Below are positions 1 to 10,521 of a DNA stretch of 64,000 nucleotides, piece by piece. The first letter of the stretch is position 1, and every line of letters starts with the position of its first letter. The position numbers were made by a program, and so were the translations under genes. The stretch is from Rhodoferax sp. GTDB lineage: Bacteria > Pseudomonadota > Gammaproteobacteria > Burkholderiales > Burkholderiaceae_C. Under the pieces are notes generated by a model. That model was not told where the DNA came from and did not search any database. It saw only the letters and a list, made by a program, of their open reading frames with translations. The stretch lies in assembly GCF_030653815.1 (NCBI RefSeq), contig NZ_JAURYQ010000013.1:1-64000 (forward strand), read 5' to 3'.

Positions 1-1
1 C

Positions 2-226
2 GCCGCCAACGACCTGCAGGTGGGCCAGACCGGCAAGATCGTGGCGCCCCAGCTCTACATTGCGGTGGGCATCAGTGGTGCCATCCAGCACCTCGCCGGC
101 ATGAAGGACAGCAAGGTCATCGTGGCCATCAACAAGGACCCCGAGGCACCGATCTTCAGCGTGGCCGATTACGGCCTGGAAGCTGACTTGTTTGTGGCCG
201 TGCCCGAGTTGACAGCCGCAATTTGA
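2..226 (+). CDS. etfA: Electron transfer flavoprotein alpha subunit, C-terminal part (5' end outside window)
   Basis: This is the last 74 codons of an open frame that enters from the left edge. EtfA carries the FAD of the ETF heterodimer, which takes electrons from acyl-CoA dehydrogenases and passes them to ETF-quinone oxidoreductase. The visible part is the FAD-binding C-terminal domain, with the family signature around '[17 protein letters not shown]' followed by '[14 protein letters not shown]' and 'DYGLEADLF'. The downstream acyl-CoA dehydrogenase on the same strand is a natural electron donor and may be co-transcribed, although a palindromic repeat lies between the two genes. The upstream partner etfB is presumably just outside the window. 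Confidence 0.93.
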   Translation, partial: AANDLQVGQTGKIVAPQLYIAVGISGAIQHLAGMKDSKVIVAINKDPEAPIFSVADYGLEADLFVAVPELTAAI

Positions 227-230
227 TACC

Positions 231-273
231 TTGCGGGTCAGACCACTCGCGCAGCGACGTGCTCTGACCCCAA
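231..273. repeat. REP-like palindromic repeat, copy 1
   Basis: This 43-bp intergenic sequence has terminal arms GGTCAGA and TCTGACC and a second inner pairing (CACTCGC with CGACGTG, imperfect), so it can fold into a hairpin. Four further copies occur in this window, at 3976-4020, 17621-17665, 50321-50360 and 50376-50419. It lies between etfA and the acyl-CoA dehydrogenase gene. Confidence 0.8.
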
Positions 274-291
274 CTGATTAAGGAAAGACCC

Positions 292-2082
292 ATGAGCTAC
301 ATCGCCCCCGTCAAAGACATGCTGTTCAACATCGAGCATCTGGCCGGCATTGACCAGATCGCCCAACTGCCCGGCATGGAAGACGCCGGTCTGGAAACCG
401 CCCAGGCGGTGCTCGAAGAGGCGGCCAAGTTTTGCGAGGGCGTGCTCGCGCCGCTGAACTGGGAGGGCGACAAAAATCCGTCCACCTGGAAAGACGGTGT
501 GGTCACTGCGGCCCCCGGCTTCAAGGAGGCCTTCAGGCAATACACCGAGGCCGGCTGGCAGGGCCTGCAACACCCCACCGACTTCGGTGGCCAGGGCCTG
601 CCCAAGACCATCGGCTCTGCGGTGGGTGAAATGCAGAATGCTGCCAACCTGAGCTTTGCCCTGTGCCCGCTGCTCACCGACGGCGCCATCGAGGCGCTGC
701 TCACCGCAGGCTCGCCGGAACTCAACGCCATCTACCTGGAAAAACTCGTCAGCGGCGAGTGGACCGGCACCATGAACCTGACCGAGCCACAAGCCGGCTC
801 TGACCTGGCCGCGGTGCGCACCCGCGCCGAACCCCAGGCGGATGGCAGTTACAAGGTGGCAGGCACCAAGATCTACATCACCTGGGGTGAGCATGACATG
901 GCCGACAACATCATCCATCTGGTGCTGGCCCGCGTCACCGGCGCACCGGAAGGCGTGAAAGGCATCAGTCTGTTTGTGGTGCCCAAATTCCTGGTCAACG
1001 CCGATGGTTCACTGGGTGCGCGCAACGATGTGCATTGCGTCAGTATCGAACACAAGATGGGCATCAAGGCCAGCCCCACGGCGGTCCTGCAGTTTGGCGA
1101 CCACGGCGGCGCGGTCGGCTACCTGGTGGGTCAGGAAAACCGCGGCCTGGAGTACATGTTCATCATGATGAATGCCGCCCGTTACGGCGTGGGGGTGCAG
1201 GGCATTGCCATTGCCGACCGGGCGTACCAGAAAGCGGTGCAGTTTGCCAGGGAGCGCATTCAAAGCCGCCCGGTCGACGGCTCGCTGCCGGCGGCCGGCC
1301 CCATCATTCACCACCCGGATGTCAAGCGCATGCTCATGACCATGCGCGCCTACACCGAGGGCTGCCGGGCCCTGTCCAGCGTGGCCGCAGCCGCCTATGA
1401 CGCGGCACACCACCACGAAGACGCTGAGACGCGCAGGCAAAACCAGGCGTTTTATGAATTCATGGTGCCGCTGATCAAGGGTTACAGCACCGAGATGAGC
1501 CTGGAAGTGACCAGCCTGGGTGTGCAGGTTCATGGCGGCATGGGTTTCATTGAGGAAACCGGCTGCGCGCAGTATTACCGCGACGCCAAGATCCTGACCA
1601 TTTATGAGGGCACCACCGCCATCCAGGCCAACGACCTGGTGGGACGCAAAACCGCGCGCGATGGCGGCCAGACCGCCAAAGGTATTGCCGCACAGATCGA
1701 AGCCACCGAATTCGAGCTGCAGCAAAGCGGCAGCGACGATGCCGAGGCCGTGGCCAAACGCCTCAAGGCGGCGCGACTCGCATTCCTGGACGTGGTGACG
1801 TTTGTGGCCGCCAACACCAGGACCCAGCCCAACGACGTCTTTGCCGGCAGCGTGCCCTACCTGATGCTGGCCGGCAACCTGATGGCGGGCTGGCAACTGG
1901 CGCGCGCCCTGCTGGTGGCCCAGGTGCAGTTGGCCAAGGGGCAGGACGCCGCCTTCATGCAGGCCAAGATCATCACCGCACGTTTCTACGCCGACCACCT
2001 GCTGACCAAGGCGCCGGGCCTGCGCGACAGCATTGTGGAAGGGGCGGCCTGCGTGACTGAGTTGGCGCTGGACGCGTTTTAA
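292..2082 (+). CDS. Acyl-CoA dehydrogenase (large, FadE/DmdC-like subgroup)
   Basis: This 596-aa flavoprotein oxidises an acyl-CoA to the enoyl-CoA and hands electrons to ETF. Its length and extra N- and C-terminal segments fit the roughly 600-aa bacterial subgroup that includes DmdC (3-methylmercaptopropionyl-CoA dehydrogenase), rather than the 380-aa classical enzymes. Visible signatures are 'MNLTEPQAGSDLAAVRTRA' in the FAD/substrate region, 'QVHGGMGFIEETG', and 'TIYEGTTAIQANDL', where the Glu of YEGT is the expected catalytic base. The ATG follows an AAGGAAA ribosome site by 5 nt. It lies 65 bp after etfA, so a shared electron-transfer role is likely. The acyl chain specificity cannot be read from the sequence. 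Confidence 0.93.
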   Translation: MSYIAPVKDMLFNIEHLAGIDQIAQLPGMEDAGLETAQAVLEEAAKFCEGVLAPLNWEGDKNPSTWKDGVVTAAPGFKEAFRQYTEAGWQGLQHPTDFGGQGLPKTIGSAVGEMQNAANLSFALCPLLTDGAIEALLTAGSPELNAIYLEKLVSGEWTGTMNLTEPQAGSDLAAVRTRAEPQADGSYKVAGTKIYITWGEHDMADNIIHLVLARVTGAPEGVKGISLFVVPKFLVNADGSLGARNDVHCVSIEHKMGIKASPTAVLQFGDHGGAVGYLVGQENRGLEYMFIMMNAARYGVGVQGIAIADRAYQKAVQFARERIQSRPVDGSLPAAGPIIHHPDVKRMLMTMRAYTEGCRALSSVAAAAYDAAHHHEDAETRRQNQAFYEFMVPLIKGYSTEMSLEVTSLGVQVHGGMGFIEETGCAQYYRDAKILTIYEGTTAIQANDLVGRKTARDGGQTAKGIAAQIEATEFELQQSGSDDAEAVAKRLKAARLAFLDVVTFVAANTRTQPNDVFAGSVPYLMLAGNLMAGWQLARALLVAQVQLAKGQDAAFMQAKIITARFYADHLLTKAPGLRDSIVEGAACVTELALDAF

Positions 2083-2376
2083 AACTTTTGCCACAGCAGG
2101 CATGACGCTAAACCCGGTGCGGCGACCGGGCCATGCGCATGCGGTTTTGGGAGCAAATCACGCACGAAATAGAGGGTGCCTTTGCCCGACCTGCTGTCTG
2201 CGCGCGCCTTTGCCCCCAAAGCCCGGTCGCATGACCCTATCCCCGCACCTATGCGCCTGTGTGGCAAGTCGTTTTGTCGAAATTTCCCCTGCCAGTCGAC
2301 CCACCAGCGCATCGCCCGACTGATTGGGCAAGCACCGTAATGCAGCCTTGGCCCCAGCATCGCTCCCCCCCGCGGG
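2083..2376. other. Intergenic stretch without a convincing gene
   Basis: These 294 bp separate the acyl-CoA dehydrogenase gene from the converging GST-like gene. The open frames here have no recognisable protein features. Near the left end CCCGGT-gcggcg-ACCGGG can form a hairpin, without a proper T-run, and might help terminate the dehydrogenase transcript. Confidence 0.4.
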
Positions 2377-3081
2377 TCAGAGTGCCGGATCTGTAAATAT
2401 CAGCGTTTGAGCTTGTCCGACTTGCCACGGCGGGTACTTGACCATGACCAGTTGAAACAGCGCCGAACCCTCGAAGCTGGCCAGCCAGGCCTGCAACCGG
2501 GGCCAGGCCTGGCTGGCAAACCAGACACTGTCGGTGTGCGCGAATTGACGCACAAAGGGCGCAATGGCGGCATCGGTCAAACCCCAATGGGCGCCTGACA
2601 GGCAGGCTGCTTCGGTCAGGCGCTGGTTCAGGTCAGCGAGAAATGCACCAGCCTTGTCGCGGGGCTCAGAAGCATCAGCAAGGTCAAACCGGTTCGGGTA
2701 CTTGGTGCGGTCCAGCTGCGGCTTGAACTCATGGTCACAGCGCCTGATTAAACCCATGGCATCGGTCAGCCCGTCATCGGCTGGCAGCCAATTCAGCGGG
2801 TCACGGCGCTGCAGCGCCCACAGCATGATGTCGAGACTTTCTTTTAATACGTGACCATACGGGTCAATCAGCACGGGCACCGTGGCCTTGGCTGACACTT
2901 GCTGCAGTGCAGCCGGTTTGTGGCTCAGCACCACCTCGCGCAATTCGCACGGTTGCCCGCTGACCGCCAGCGCCAGGCGGGCGCGCATGGCGTAGGGGCA
3001 GCGGCGAAACGAGTACAGAATCGGATGGCTTATTTGGATGCCCCAACCCAGTCCAGCCCGCGCGCCTTGGCCAGGTCCCAC
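2377..3081 (-). CDS. Glutathione S-transferase-like protein
   Basis: The protein has a thioredoxin-fold N-terminal domain ('ILYSFRRCPYAMRARLAL', with the CP pair typical of glutaredoxin-like/omega-type GSTs, then 'VPVLID' with the cis-Pro) and a helical C-terminal domain. It is probably a glutathione-dependent thiol transferase or dehalogenase-type enzyme, substrate unknown. No ATG precedes the conserved start of the domain. The only standard candidate is the GTG at 3081, which puts the first 17 codons inside the 3' end of trhO. The true start may be closer to 3036 at a rare codon. The overlap suggests it is translated from the trhO transcript. The coding call is good and the start is uncertain. 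Confidence 0.8.
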   Translation of the reverse strand: MGPGQGARAGLGWGIQISHPILYSFRRCPYAMRARLALAVSGQPCELREVVLSHKPAALQQVSAKATVPVLIDPYGHVLKESLDIMLWALQRRDPLNWLPADDGLTDAMGLIRRCDHEFKPQLDRTKYPNRFDLADASEPRDKAGAFLADLNQRLTEAACLSGAHWGLTDAAIAPFVRQFAHTDSVWFASQAWPRLQAWLASFEGSALFQLVMVKYPPWQVGQAQTLIFTDPAL

Positions 3082-3953
3082 TGGCGCTTGCGTTCACGGG
3101 CACCCGCTTTTTGGCTTTCGCTGGTGATGGCGTGGCAGCGGGCGCAGCTGACGCCGTCCTCGAACAGCGGCGACAACTTGTCAGCTTCGCTGATGGGCAT
3201 GCGGCAAGCCCGGCACAGGCCGTAGTCACCCACTTCGAGGCCGTGACCGACCGCCACCCGTTCGTCAAAGACAAAGCAGGCGCCCTGCCACAGGCTTTGC
3301 TCGGGCGGCACGGTCTCCAGGTATTTCAAGATGCCGCCTTCAAGGTGGTAGACCTCATCAAAACCCTGGGCACGTAACAGCGCCGTGGATTTTTCGCAGC
3401 GAATGCCGCCGGTGCAAAACATGGCGACCCTGGGTTTTTTGCCGCTGGCCGGGTTCAGTGCAGCCGTTTGTTCGACCCACTGTGGCAATTCTGAAAAGCT
3501 GTCGATGTGGGGATTCAGCGCGCCGGTAAAGGTGCCGATGTCCACCTCGTAATGGTTGCGGGTGTCGACCACCACCACGTCCGGGTCCGAGATCAGCTGG
3601 TTCCAGTCGGCCGGCTTGACATAGGTGCCCGCCAGTGTGGCGGGGTTGGCCTCGGGCACACCGAGTGTGACGATTTCGCGTTTCAGGCGCACCTTCATGC
3701 GGTAAAAAGGCGCTTTGTCCGACCAGGCTTCCTTGTGCTGCAGGTCCGTCAGCCGTGGGTCCTGACGCAAATAAGCCAGCACCGCGTGCACGCCATCCGC
3801 CGGGCCGGCAATGGTGCTGTTGATGCCCTCGGTGGCCAGCAAAATCATGCCCTTCACGCCATGCTGTTGGCAAATGGCCAGCAGCGGTTCTTTCAGCGCG
3901 GTGTAGTCGGGCAGGTCGACAAATTTGTAAAAGGCAGCGGTCAGGAATTGCAT
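3030..3953 (-). CDS. trhO: tRNA uridine(34) hydroxylase (rhodanese-domain protein, YceA family)
   Basis: This 307-aa protein is of the TrhO/YceA family, which makes 5-hydroxyuridine at the wobble position of tRNAs in an oxygen-dependent reaction. The order of domains is an N-terminal ferredoxin-like/acylphosphatase-type domain (about 1-95), a rhodanese domain (about 120-220) with the active-site loop 'FCTGGIRCEKS', and a Cys-rich tail ('CRACRMP', 'CARCH') that looks metal-binding. Length and motif match the family. It is followed by the overlapping GST-like gene on the same strand, and a palindromic repeat lies just upstream. Confidence 0.93.
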   Translation of the reverse strand: MQFLTAAFYKFVDLPDYTALKEPLLAICQQHGVKGMILLATEGINSTIAGPADGVHAVLAYLRQDPRLTDLQHKEAWSDKAPFYRMKVRLKREIVTLGVPEANPATLAGTYVKPADWNQLISDPDVVVVDTRNHYEVDIGTFTGALNPHIDSFSELPQWVEQTAALNPASGKKPRVAMFCTGGIRCEKSTALLRAQGFDEVYHLEGGILKYLETVPPEQSLWQGACFVFDERVAVGHGLEVGDYGLCRACRMPISEADKLSPLFEDGVSCARCHAITSESQKAGARERKRQWDLAKARGLDWVGASK

Positions 3954-3975
3954 TCGGGCTATTTCATTGGAAGAA

Positions 3976-4020
3976 CTTGCGGGTCAGACCACTCGCGTAG
4001 CGACGTGCTCTGACCCCAAC
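3976..4020. repeat. REP-like palindromic repeat, copy 2
   Basis: This copy has the same orientation as copy 1, differs from it by one base in the core (GCGTAG for GCGCAG), and has the same flanks (CTTGC- and -CCCCAAC). It lies between the start of trhO and the end of the metallo-hydrolase gene. Confidence 0.8.
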
Positions 4021-4021
4021 A

Positions 4022-5386
4022 TTATGTCGGCCAGGTGGAGCCGTGCTCGGGCACGATGGCGCGCCAGCCGAGTTCGTGCTTGATGCGGCTGCGCAGCATA
4101 TCGGCCGGGCCGGCATCGCCGTGCACCACATAGACCTGGTCGGGCGCCTGCGGCATGGTGCGCAGCCAGGCCAGCAGCTGGTTGGCGTCGGCATGGGCCG
4201 AGGCTGATTCGAGTTGCACCACTTCGGCGTTGACATCCACATCGCGCCCGTGAATGCGCACCGACTTGGCGCCGCTGGCCAGTGTGTCACCGCGTGTACC
4301 GGGGGCCTGGTAGCCGGTCAGGATGATCATGTTGCGGTGGTTGCCGGCATAGTGCGCCAGGTGGTGCAGCACGCGTCCGCCAGTGGCCATGCCGCTGGCC
4401 GACAAAATGACCATCGGACCGTGGCGACTCGCCAGGGCCTTGGATTCATCGGTGCTGTTGATCATGGTGGCGTTGCGTGTCAGGGCGCGCGTGTCCTGGT
4501 GGCTCAGGCGGTGTTCGCCGGGGTGGTCTTCAAACAGATGGGTGGTGTGCACTGCCATCGGGCTGTCCAGAAAAACCGGCAATGAGGTCGGCAGGTCACC
4601 CTTCATCTTGAGCAGGTGAATGGCATGCAGCAAGGCCTGGGCCCGGCCCACGGCAAACACCGGCACCACCGCCACGCCGCCGCGTTTGGCCACGCGCTGC
4701 AGGGCCGGTGCCAGCTCGGCCGGGATGTCTTCCCTGGGGTGGACGCGGTCGCCGTAGGTGGACTCGATCAGCACGGTGTCGGCCTGCGGCGCATCGTCGG
4801 GCGGGCTCATGACGAGGTCGTCGGGGCGGCCCAGGTCACCCGAGAACAATATGCGCCGGCCTGCCACTTCGAGCAGGATGCTCGACGCCCCCAAAATATG
4901 CCCGGCCGAACTGAAGCTGGCTTTCCAGCCCGGCATGAGGTTGATGGTCTTGTCGAACTCGACGGCTTTGAGCAAGTGCAGGGCGTCCAGTGCGTCCTGC
5001 CGGGTGTACAGCGGCAGGGCCGGTGCGTGTTTGGAAAAGCCATGCCGGTTGGCAAAGGCCGCGTCTTCTTCCTGAATATGGCCGCTGTCTGGCCACAGGA
5101 TGCGGCACAGGTCGCGTGTGCCCCGGCTGGCATACACATGGCCAGTGAAGCCTTCCTTGGCCAGCAGTGGCATGTAGCCGCTGTGGTCGAGGTGGGCATG
5201 GGTCAGCAGCACCGCATGGATCTGGTCGGGCGGCACGGGCAGCGGGTTCCAGTTGCGCAGTCGCAATTGCTTGTAGCCCTGAAACAGGCCGCAGTCCACC
5301 AGCAGGCGCTTGCCGTCGTGCTGCACCAGGTACTTGGAGCCGGTCACGGTACTGGCCCCGCCGAGGAAGGTGATGGTGACGCTCAT
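4022..5386 (-). CDS. Beta-CASP metallo-beta-lactamase fold ribonuclease-like hydrolase
   Basis: This 454-aa protein of the CPSF-73/YsnA-like group combines an MBL domain with a beta-CASP insert and an RMMBL-type C-terminal segment. Metal-ligand motifs are visible: 'THAHLDHSG' (HxHxDH), 'FSSAGHILGAS', 'FSGDLGRPDD', and near the C-terminus 'SASAHADANQLLAWL'. Beta-CASP features are 'DSPMAV' and 'ILSASGMATGGRV'. Family members are zinc-dependent RNA endo- or exonucleases in the cytoplasm, and the RNA target is unknown. It is separated from the chaperone operon by a strong terminator, so it is transcribed independently. Confidence 0.88.
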   Translation of the reverse strand: MSVTITFLGGASTVTGSKYLVQHDGKRLLVDCGLFQGYKQLRLRNWNPLPVPPDQIHAVLLTHAHLDHSGYMPLLAKEGFTGHVYASRGTRDLCRILWPDSGHIQEEDAAFANRHGFSKHAPALPLYTRQDALDALHLLKAVEFDKTINLMPGWKASFSSAGHILGASSILLEVAGRRILFSGDLGRPDDLVMSPPDDAPQADTVLIESTYGDRVHPREDIPAELAPALQRVAKRGGVAVVPVFAVGRAQALLHAIHLLKMKGDLPTSLPVFLDSPMAVHTTHLFEDHPGEHRLSHQDTRALTRNATMINSTDESKALASRHGPMVILSASGMATGGRVLHHLAHYAGNHRNMIILTGYQAPGTRGDTLASGAKSVRIHGRDVDVNAEVVQLESASAHADANQLLAWLRTMPQAPDQVYVVHGDAGPADMLRSRIKHELGWRAIVPEHGSTWPT

Positions 5387-5411
5387 TTCAAGGTCTCCTC
5401 ATGAAGCTCAA

Positions 5412-5449
5412 TTAAAAAGCCACGCCGTTGTGCGTCAACGGCGTGGCTT
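5412..5449 (-). terminator. Rho-independent terminator of the grpE-dnaK-dnaJ operon
   Basis: A 14-bp perfect stem (5417-5430 pairing with 5436-5449, loop of 5) is followed on the minus strand by a run of five T. It begins about 40 bp past the dnaJ stop codon. Confidence 0.85.
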
Positions 5450-5487
5450 GATTTTGAACTTTTTACAGCTGGGTCAGACGACAAATA

Positions 5488-6621
5488 TCAACTAAAAAAG
5501 TTTTTCAGCCGATCCGTCCAGCTGTCGCCGGTGGGCGAGTGTTTGCTGCCGCCCTTTTTGAACGACTCGTCGAGCTCGCGCATCAGCTTTCGCTGGTGTT
5601 CGGTCAGCTTGACGGGTGTTTCCACCAGAATGTGGCAATACAGGTCACCGGGGTAGTTGGAGCGCACGCCCTTGATGCCCTTGCCGCGCAGGCGGAACTG
5701 CTTGCCGGTCTGCGTGCCTTCCGGGATGTCGATGGCCGCCTTGCCTTCGAGCGTGGGCACGTCGATCTCGCCGCCCAGGGTGGCGGTGATCATGCTGATC
5801 GGCACCGAGCAGTGGATGTCGTCGCCGTCGCGCTCAAAGATGTCGTGTTTCTTCAGGCGGATTTCTATGTACAGGTCCCCCGGTGGCCCGCCATTGGTGC
5901 CGGGTTCGCCATTGCCCGCGCTGCGGATGCGCATGCCGCCGTCGATACCCACCGGGATTTTGACTTCCAGGGTTTTCTGCTTTTTGATCTTGCCCTGACC
6001 ATGGCAGGCAGTGCAGGGCTCGGGAATGACCTTGCCGGTACCGCGGCAGGTGGGGCAGGTCTGCTGCACGCTGAAAAAGCCCTGGCGCATCTGCACCGCA
6101 CCCGAGCCGCCACAGGTGCCGCAGGACTTGACCTGGGTACCGGGCTTGGCACCGCTGCCGTGGCAGCTGTCGCAGTTGTCCCAGCTGGGGATGCGGATTT
6201 GTGCGTCCTTGCCCTTGGCGGCTTCTTCCAGCGTGACTTCCATGGCGTAGCTCAGGTCGCCACCGCGGAACACCTGGCGGCCCCCGGCACGGCCGCCGCG
6301 TTGCTGACCAAACATGTCACCAAAGATGTCACCGAAGGCCTCTGCAAAACCACCATAGGCTTCACCGCCGGCGCCACCGCGCATGTTCGGGTCCACCCCG
6401 GCAAAGCCATGCTGGTCGTAGGCCGCACGTTTTTGCGGGTCCGACAGCATCTCATAGGCTTCCTTGGATTCCTTGAATTTCTCCTCGGCCACCTTGGCGG
6501 CATCCCCCTGATTGCGGTCGGGGTGGTGCTTCATCGCGTGTTTGCGATAAGCCTTCTTGATCTCTTCGTCCGAGGCGTTCTTGGGAACACCCAGCACTTC
6601 GTAGTAATCTCTTTTGGACAT
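5488..6621 (-). CDS. dnaJ: Molecular chaperone DnaJ (Hsp40)
   Basis: This 377-aa class I J-protein stimulates the DnaK ATPase and delivers unfolded clients. Domains in order are a J domain (1-70, with the HPD motif in '[10 protein letters not shown]'), a Gly/Phe-rich linker (about 75-120), a zinc domain with four CxxCxGxG-type repeats ('CDSCHGSG', 'CGTCGGSG', 'CPTCRGTG', 'CTACHGQG'), and a C-terminal substrate-binding domain. It is the third gene of the operon, 99 bp after dnaK, and is followed by a strong terminator. Confidence 0.98.
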   Translation of the reverse strand: MSKRDYYEVLGVPKNASDEEIKKAYRKHAMKHHPDRNQGDAAKVAEEKFKESKEAYEMLSDPQKRAAYDQHGFAGVDPNMRGGAGGEAYGGFAEAFGDIFGDMFGQQRGGRAGGRQVFRGGDLSYAMEVTLEEAAKGKDAQIRIPSWDNCDSCHGSGAKPGTQVKSCGTCGGSGAVQMRQGFFSVQQTCPTCRGTGKVIPEPCTACHGQGKIKKQKTLEVKIPVGIDGGMRIRSAGNGEPGTNGGPPGDLYIEIRLKKHDIFERDGDDIHCSVPISMITATLGGEIDVPTLEGKAAIDIPEGTQTGKQFRLRGKGIKGVRSNYPGDLYCHILVETPVKLTEHQRKLMRELDESFKKGGSKHSPTGDSWTDRLKNFFS

Positions 6622-6651
6622 GGTCTGGTCTTGCCTGATGTCAATGCAAAC

Positions 6652-6682
6652 GCCGCGGTGAACTTGTAAGGTTCAGCGCGGC
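6652..6682 (-). promoter_or_regulatory. Hairpin in the dnaK-dnaJ spacer
   Basis: GCCGCG and GAAC pair with GTTC and CGCGGC across a short loop, without a T-run. It may modulate dnaJ expression relative to dnaK through mRNA stability or attenuation. This is inferred from sequence symmetry only. Confidence 0.3.
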
Positions 6683-6720
6683 GCCCACCGACGGTTTAAA
6701 AACAGCGTGAAAACAAGCGC

Positions 6721-8664
<1,944 letters not shown>

Positions 8665-8751
8665 GATGCTTCCTTAAATGTTGGGGCAGTTGCCCAGCTG
8701 CAGTGCAGCCAGTCCAAGCGCCCGGGAGGGTTTTGAAATTCGAATGTGGAT

Positions 8752-8780
8752 AAGGTGTGGCTACCCGCGCTTATTTCAAG
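8752..8780 (-). promoter_or_regulatory. Sigma-32-like heat-shock promoter upstream of dnaK
   Basis: On the minus strand a perfect -35 CTTGAAA (8774-8780) is separated by 14 bp from CACACCTT (8752-8759), a partial match to the -10 CCCCATNT. It lies just after the grpE stop codon, about 90 bp before the dnaK start. Confidence 0.5.
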
Positions 8781-8793
8781 CCGGGCAGTCGTT

Positions 8794-9360
8794 TTATTTT
8801 GCGGCGGCCACCGTGACCAGCGCCGGGCGCAGCACACGCTCGGCAATCAGGTAGCCCTTTTGCAGCACGGTGACCACGGTGTTGGCCTCCTGCTCTGAGG
8901 GCACCACGCTGATGGCCTGATGCTGGTGCGGGTCGAACTTGTCACCCGCGGGCGGATTGATGGCAATGACCTTGTTGCGCTCCAGGGCCGAAACCAGCTG
9001 GCGCAGCGTGGCCTGCGAGCCTTCGCGCAACTGCTCCAGCGTGGTGTCCTTGATGGCCAGACCGGCTTCGAGGCTGTCGACCACCGGCAGCAGGCTGTCG
9101 GCAAACGACTCCAGCGCGAACTTGCGCGCCTTGGACACTTCGTCCTCGGCGCGGCGCCGGGCGTTCTCGGTGTCGGCTTTGGCGCGCAGGTATTGGTCGG
9201 ACAAGTCACTGTACTTCGCCTGCAACTGGACCACTTCAGCCTGGCAGCTGGCCAGCGTCTGCACTTCCAGTTCAGGCGGGGCAGTTTCGGTGTTGGCGGC
9301 GTTCACGGGCTCGGCAGCGTCGGGCTGAGAGTCGTTGGGGGGGGTGCTGGAGTGAGTCAT
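8794..9360 (-). CDS. grpE: Nucleotide exchange factor GrpE
   Basis: This 188-aa GrpE is the nucleotide exchange factor for DnaK. It has an acidic, low-complexity N-terminus (about 1-35), a long coiled coil (about 40-100; '[22 protein letters not shown]' is the conserved core) and a C-terminal beta domain with '[16 protein letters not shown]' and the end '[17 protein letters not shown]'. All match the family. It is the first gene of the operon. No hrcA gene or CIRCE element is visible, so heat-shock control is probably by sigma-32. Confidence 0.98.
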   Translation of the reverse strand: MTHSSTPPNDSQPDAAEPVNAANTETAPPELEVQTLASCQAEVVQLQAKYSDLSDQYLRAKADTENARRRAEDEVSKARKFALESFADSLLPVVDSLEAGLAIKDTTLEQLREGSQATLRQLVSALERNKVIAINPPAGDKFDPHQHQAISVVPSEQEANTVVTVLQKGYLIAERVLRPALVTVAAAK

Positions 9361-9393
9361 TCAGGTGAAATGGTGGTTGGCAACAAGTTCTGT

Positions 9394-9421
9394 AGCTTGG
9401 GTTGAAGGCCGCTTTTGCAAG
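9394..9421 (-). promoter_or_regulatory. Possible sigma-32-like promoter upstream of grpE
   Basis: On the minus strand CTTGCAA (9415-9421, one mismatch to CTTGAAA) and CCCAAGCT (9394-9401) are separated by 13 bp, about 35-60 bp ahead of the grpE start. The match is moderate. Confidence 0.35.
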
Positions 9422-9460
9422 AGCTCAACGGCAAAAAAGTTGGGAGACCCTTCGCGACAG

Positions 9461-9487
9461 AAAAAAAGCGGGCTTGAAAAGCCCGCT
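9461..9487 (-). terminator. Rho-independent terminator after the FKBP-type isomerase gene
   Basis: The stem AGCGGGCTT/AAGCCCGCT (9467-9487, 3-nt loop) is followed on the minus strand by seven T. It lies 45 bp beyond the stop of the isomerase gene and insulates grpE from it. Confidence 0.85.
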
Positions 9488-9531
9488 ACTTTGTGGAACG
9501 TGGGGCCGCCCAAGCGGCCGATGACCGGGGT

Positions 9532-9882
9532 TTAACCCAGGTTCAGCAATTCGACGTCAAATTTGAGCGTGGCATTGGGCGGGATGACGCCACCAGCACC
9601 ACGCGCACCATAGCCCAGCTCGGGCGGGATGATGAGGGTGCGCGCGCCACCCACCTGCATGCCGGCCACACCCTCGTCCCAGCCCTTGATCACCATGCCA
9701 GCGCCCAGGCGGAACACAAAGGGGTCGCGACGGTCCTTGCTGGAGTCGAACTTGGCACCTTGCACGCCGTCCTGGTAAAGCCAGCCGGTGTAGTGCACAG
9801 TCACATTTTGGCCGGCAGTGGCGACTGTGCCGCTGCCCAAAATGGTGTCTTCAATGGTGAGGCCGGAAGCAGTTGTAGTCAT
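9532..9882 (-). CDS. FKBP-type peptidyl-prolyl cis-trans isomerase
   Basis: This single-domain, 116-aa FKBP accelerates proline isomerisation during protein folding. Signatures are 'VTVHYTGWL', 'FDSSKDR', '[19 protein letters not shown]' and '[19 protein letters not shown]', which give the complete active-site set (Y, F, D, W, Y). It has no signal peptide, so it is probably cytoplasmic. I chose the internal ATG at 9882 over the longer frame because the 25 extra upstream residues are not FKBP-like. It ends in its own terminator. Confidence 0.93.
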   Translation of the reverse strand: MTTTASGLTIEDTILGSGTVATAGQNVTVHYTGWLYQDGVQGAKFDSSKDRRDPFVFRLGAGMVIKGWDEGVAGMQVGGARTLIIPPELGYGARGAGGVIPPNATLKFDVELLNLG

Positions 9883-9917
9883 GGAATGAATCGGTTCGTT
9901 AAGGGTAAAAGTGCATT

Positions 9918-10235
9918 TTAAGCCGCGGCCGTGGCAGCGACTTGACTGGCCAGCCATCTGTTGGCAAAACCTGCCAGGTCGCCCATGCGTTTGAGCAAAT
10001 CAAGGCCCATGGGCGTGGCCAGGTAGCCGTCGCGGCCGTGGTCCAGAAAACCTGCGGCGCGTAACTCCTTGATACGGGTGTTGAGCGTGTTGGGCGTGAT
10101 GTGGCCGACGCTGTCCTGCAGGATACGAAAGGTTTGCGGGTGCCCGTCTTTCAGGGCCCACAGCACCCGGATGGCATAACGTGACTCCAGCAGGCTCAAC
10201 AATTGACCCACGGCAACATTGTCTTTGGAAGTCAT
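9918..10235 (-). CDS. HxlR-type winged-helix transcriptional regulator
   Basis: This DNA-binding protein of 105 aa has the HxlR-like winged-helix layout: a helix ('[20 protein letters not shown]'), the helix-turn-helix ('[24 protein letters not shown]') and a wing ('[14 protein letters not shown]'). The start at 10235 is preceded by GGAG with 9-nt spacing; the ATG at 10244 sits immediately after the same GGAG and is less likely. It shares a strand with the downstream FKBP gene, 35 bp away, so the two may be co-transcribed. The target genes and ligand cannot be told. Confidence 0.82.
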   Translation of the reverse strand: MTSKDNVAVGQLLSLLESRYAIRVLWALKDGHPQTFRILQDSVGHITPNTLNTRIKELRAAGFLDHGRDGYLATPMGLDLLKRMGDLAGFANRWLASQVAATAAA

Positions 10236-10521
10236 GAAATTCATCTCCAGGAGGCAGGGTGTGGTGAAAGACCCGATCGGCAAGCGTGATCAGGGTGGCC
10301 GCACATGATGCGACGGTTTTTTTTTAAACTATAGCGCAATTTCGGTGCCTGCTACAGGTTTCATAGTGAAAAGGCGGGCATGACCGTCAGTCACCCGTGA
10401 ATTTCCCGGGGTGGAAAGTTTTCACCTTTTGTACGCAATCGCACAGATTGTTGCTCCGCCCCTGAGTAAGCTGGGCCAACACGTCAAAAGCGTGTTGTTC
10501 ACAATCCAAGGAAAACCTCCC
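10236..10521. other. Divergent promoter region, HxlR regulator / outer-membrane barrel gene
   Basis: This 286-bp spacer between divergent genes contains a nine-T run followed by TTTAAACTATAG, an AT-rich stretch (about 10318-10333) that could hold promoter elements. Nothing else is clearly recognisable, and the TGTGCG-N4-CGCACA palindrome seen further right is absent. Confidence 0.4.

Noticed and set aside
2079-2360. Possible small gene between the acyl-CoA dehydrogenase and GST-like genes
   Set aside because: It has Arg/Pro/Cys-rich composition, no ribosome site and no recognisable domain.
9361-9531. CIRCE element controlling the chaperone operon
   Set aside because: No TTAGCACTC-N9-GAGTGCTAA or close variant is present; sigma-32-like boxes fit better.
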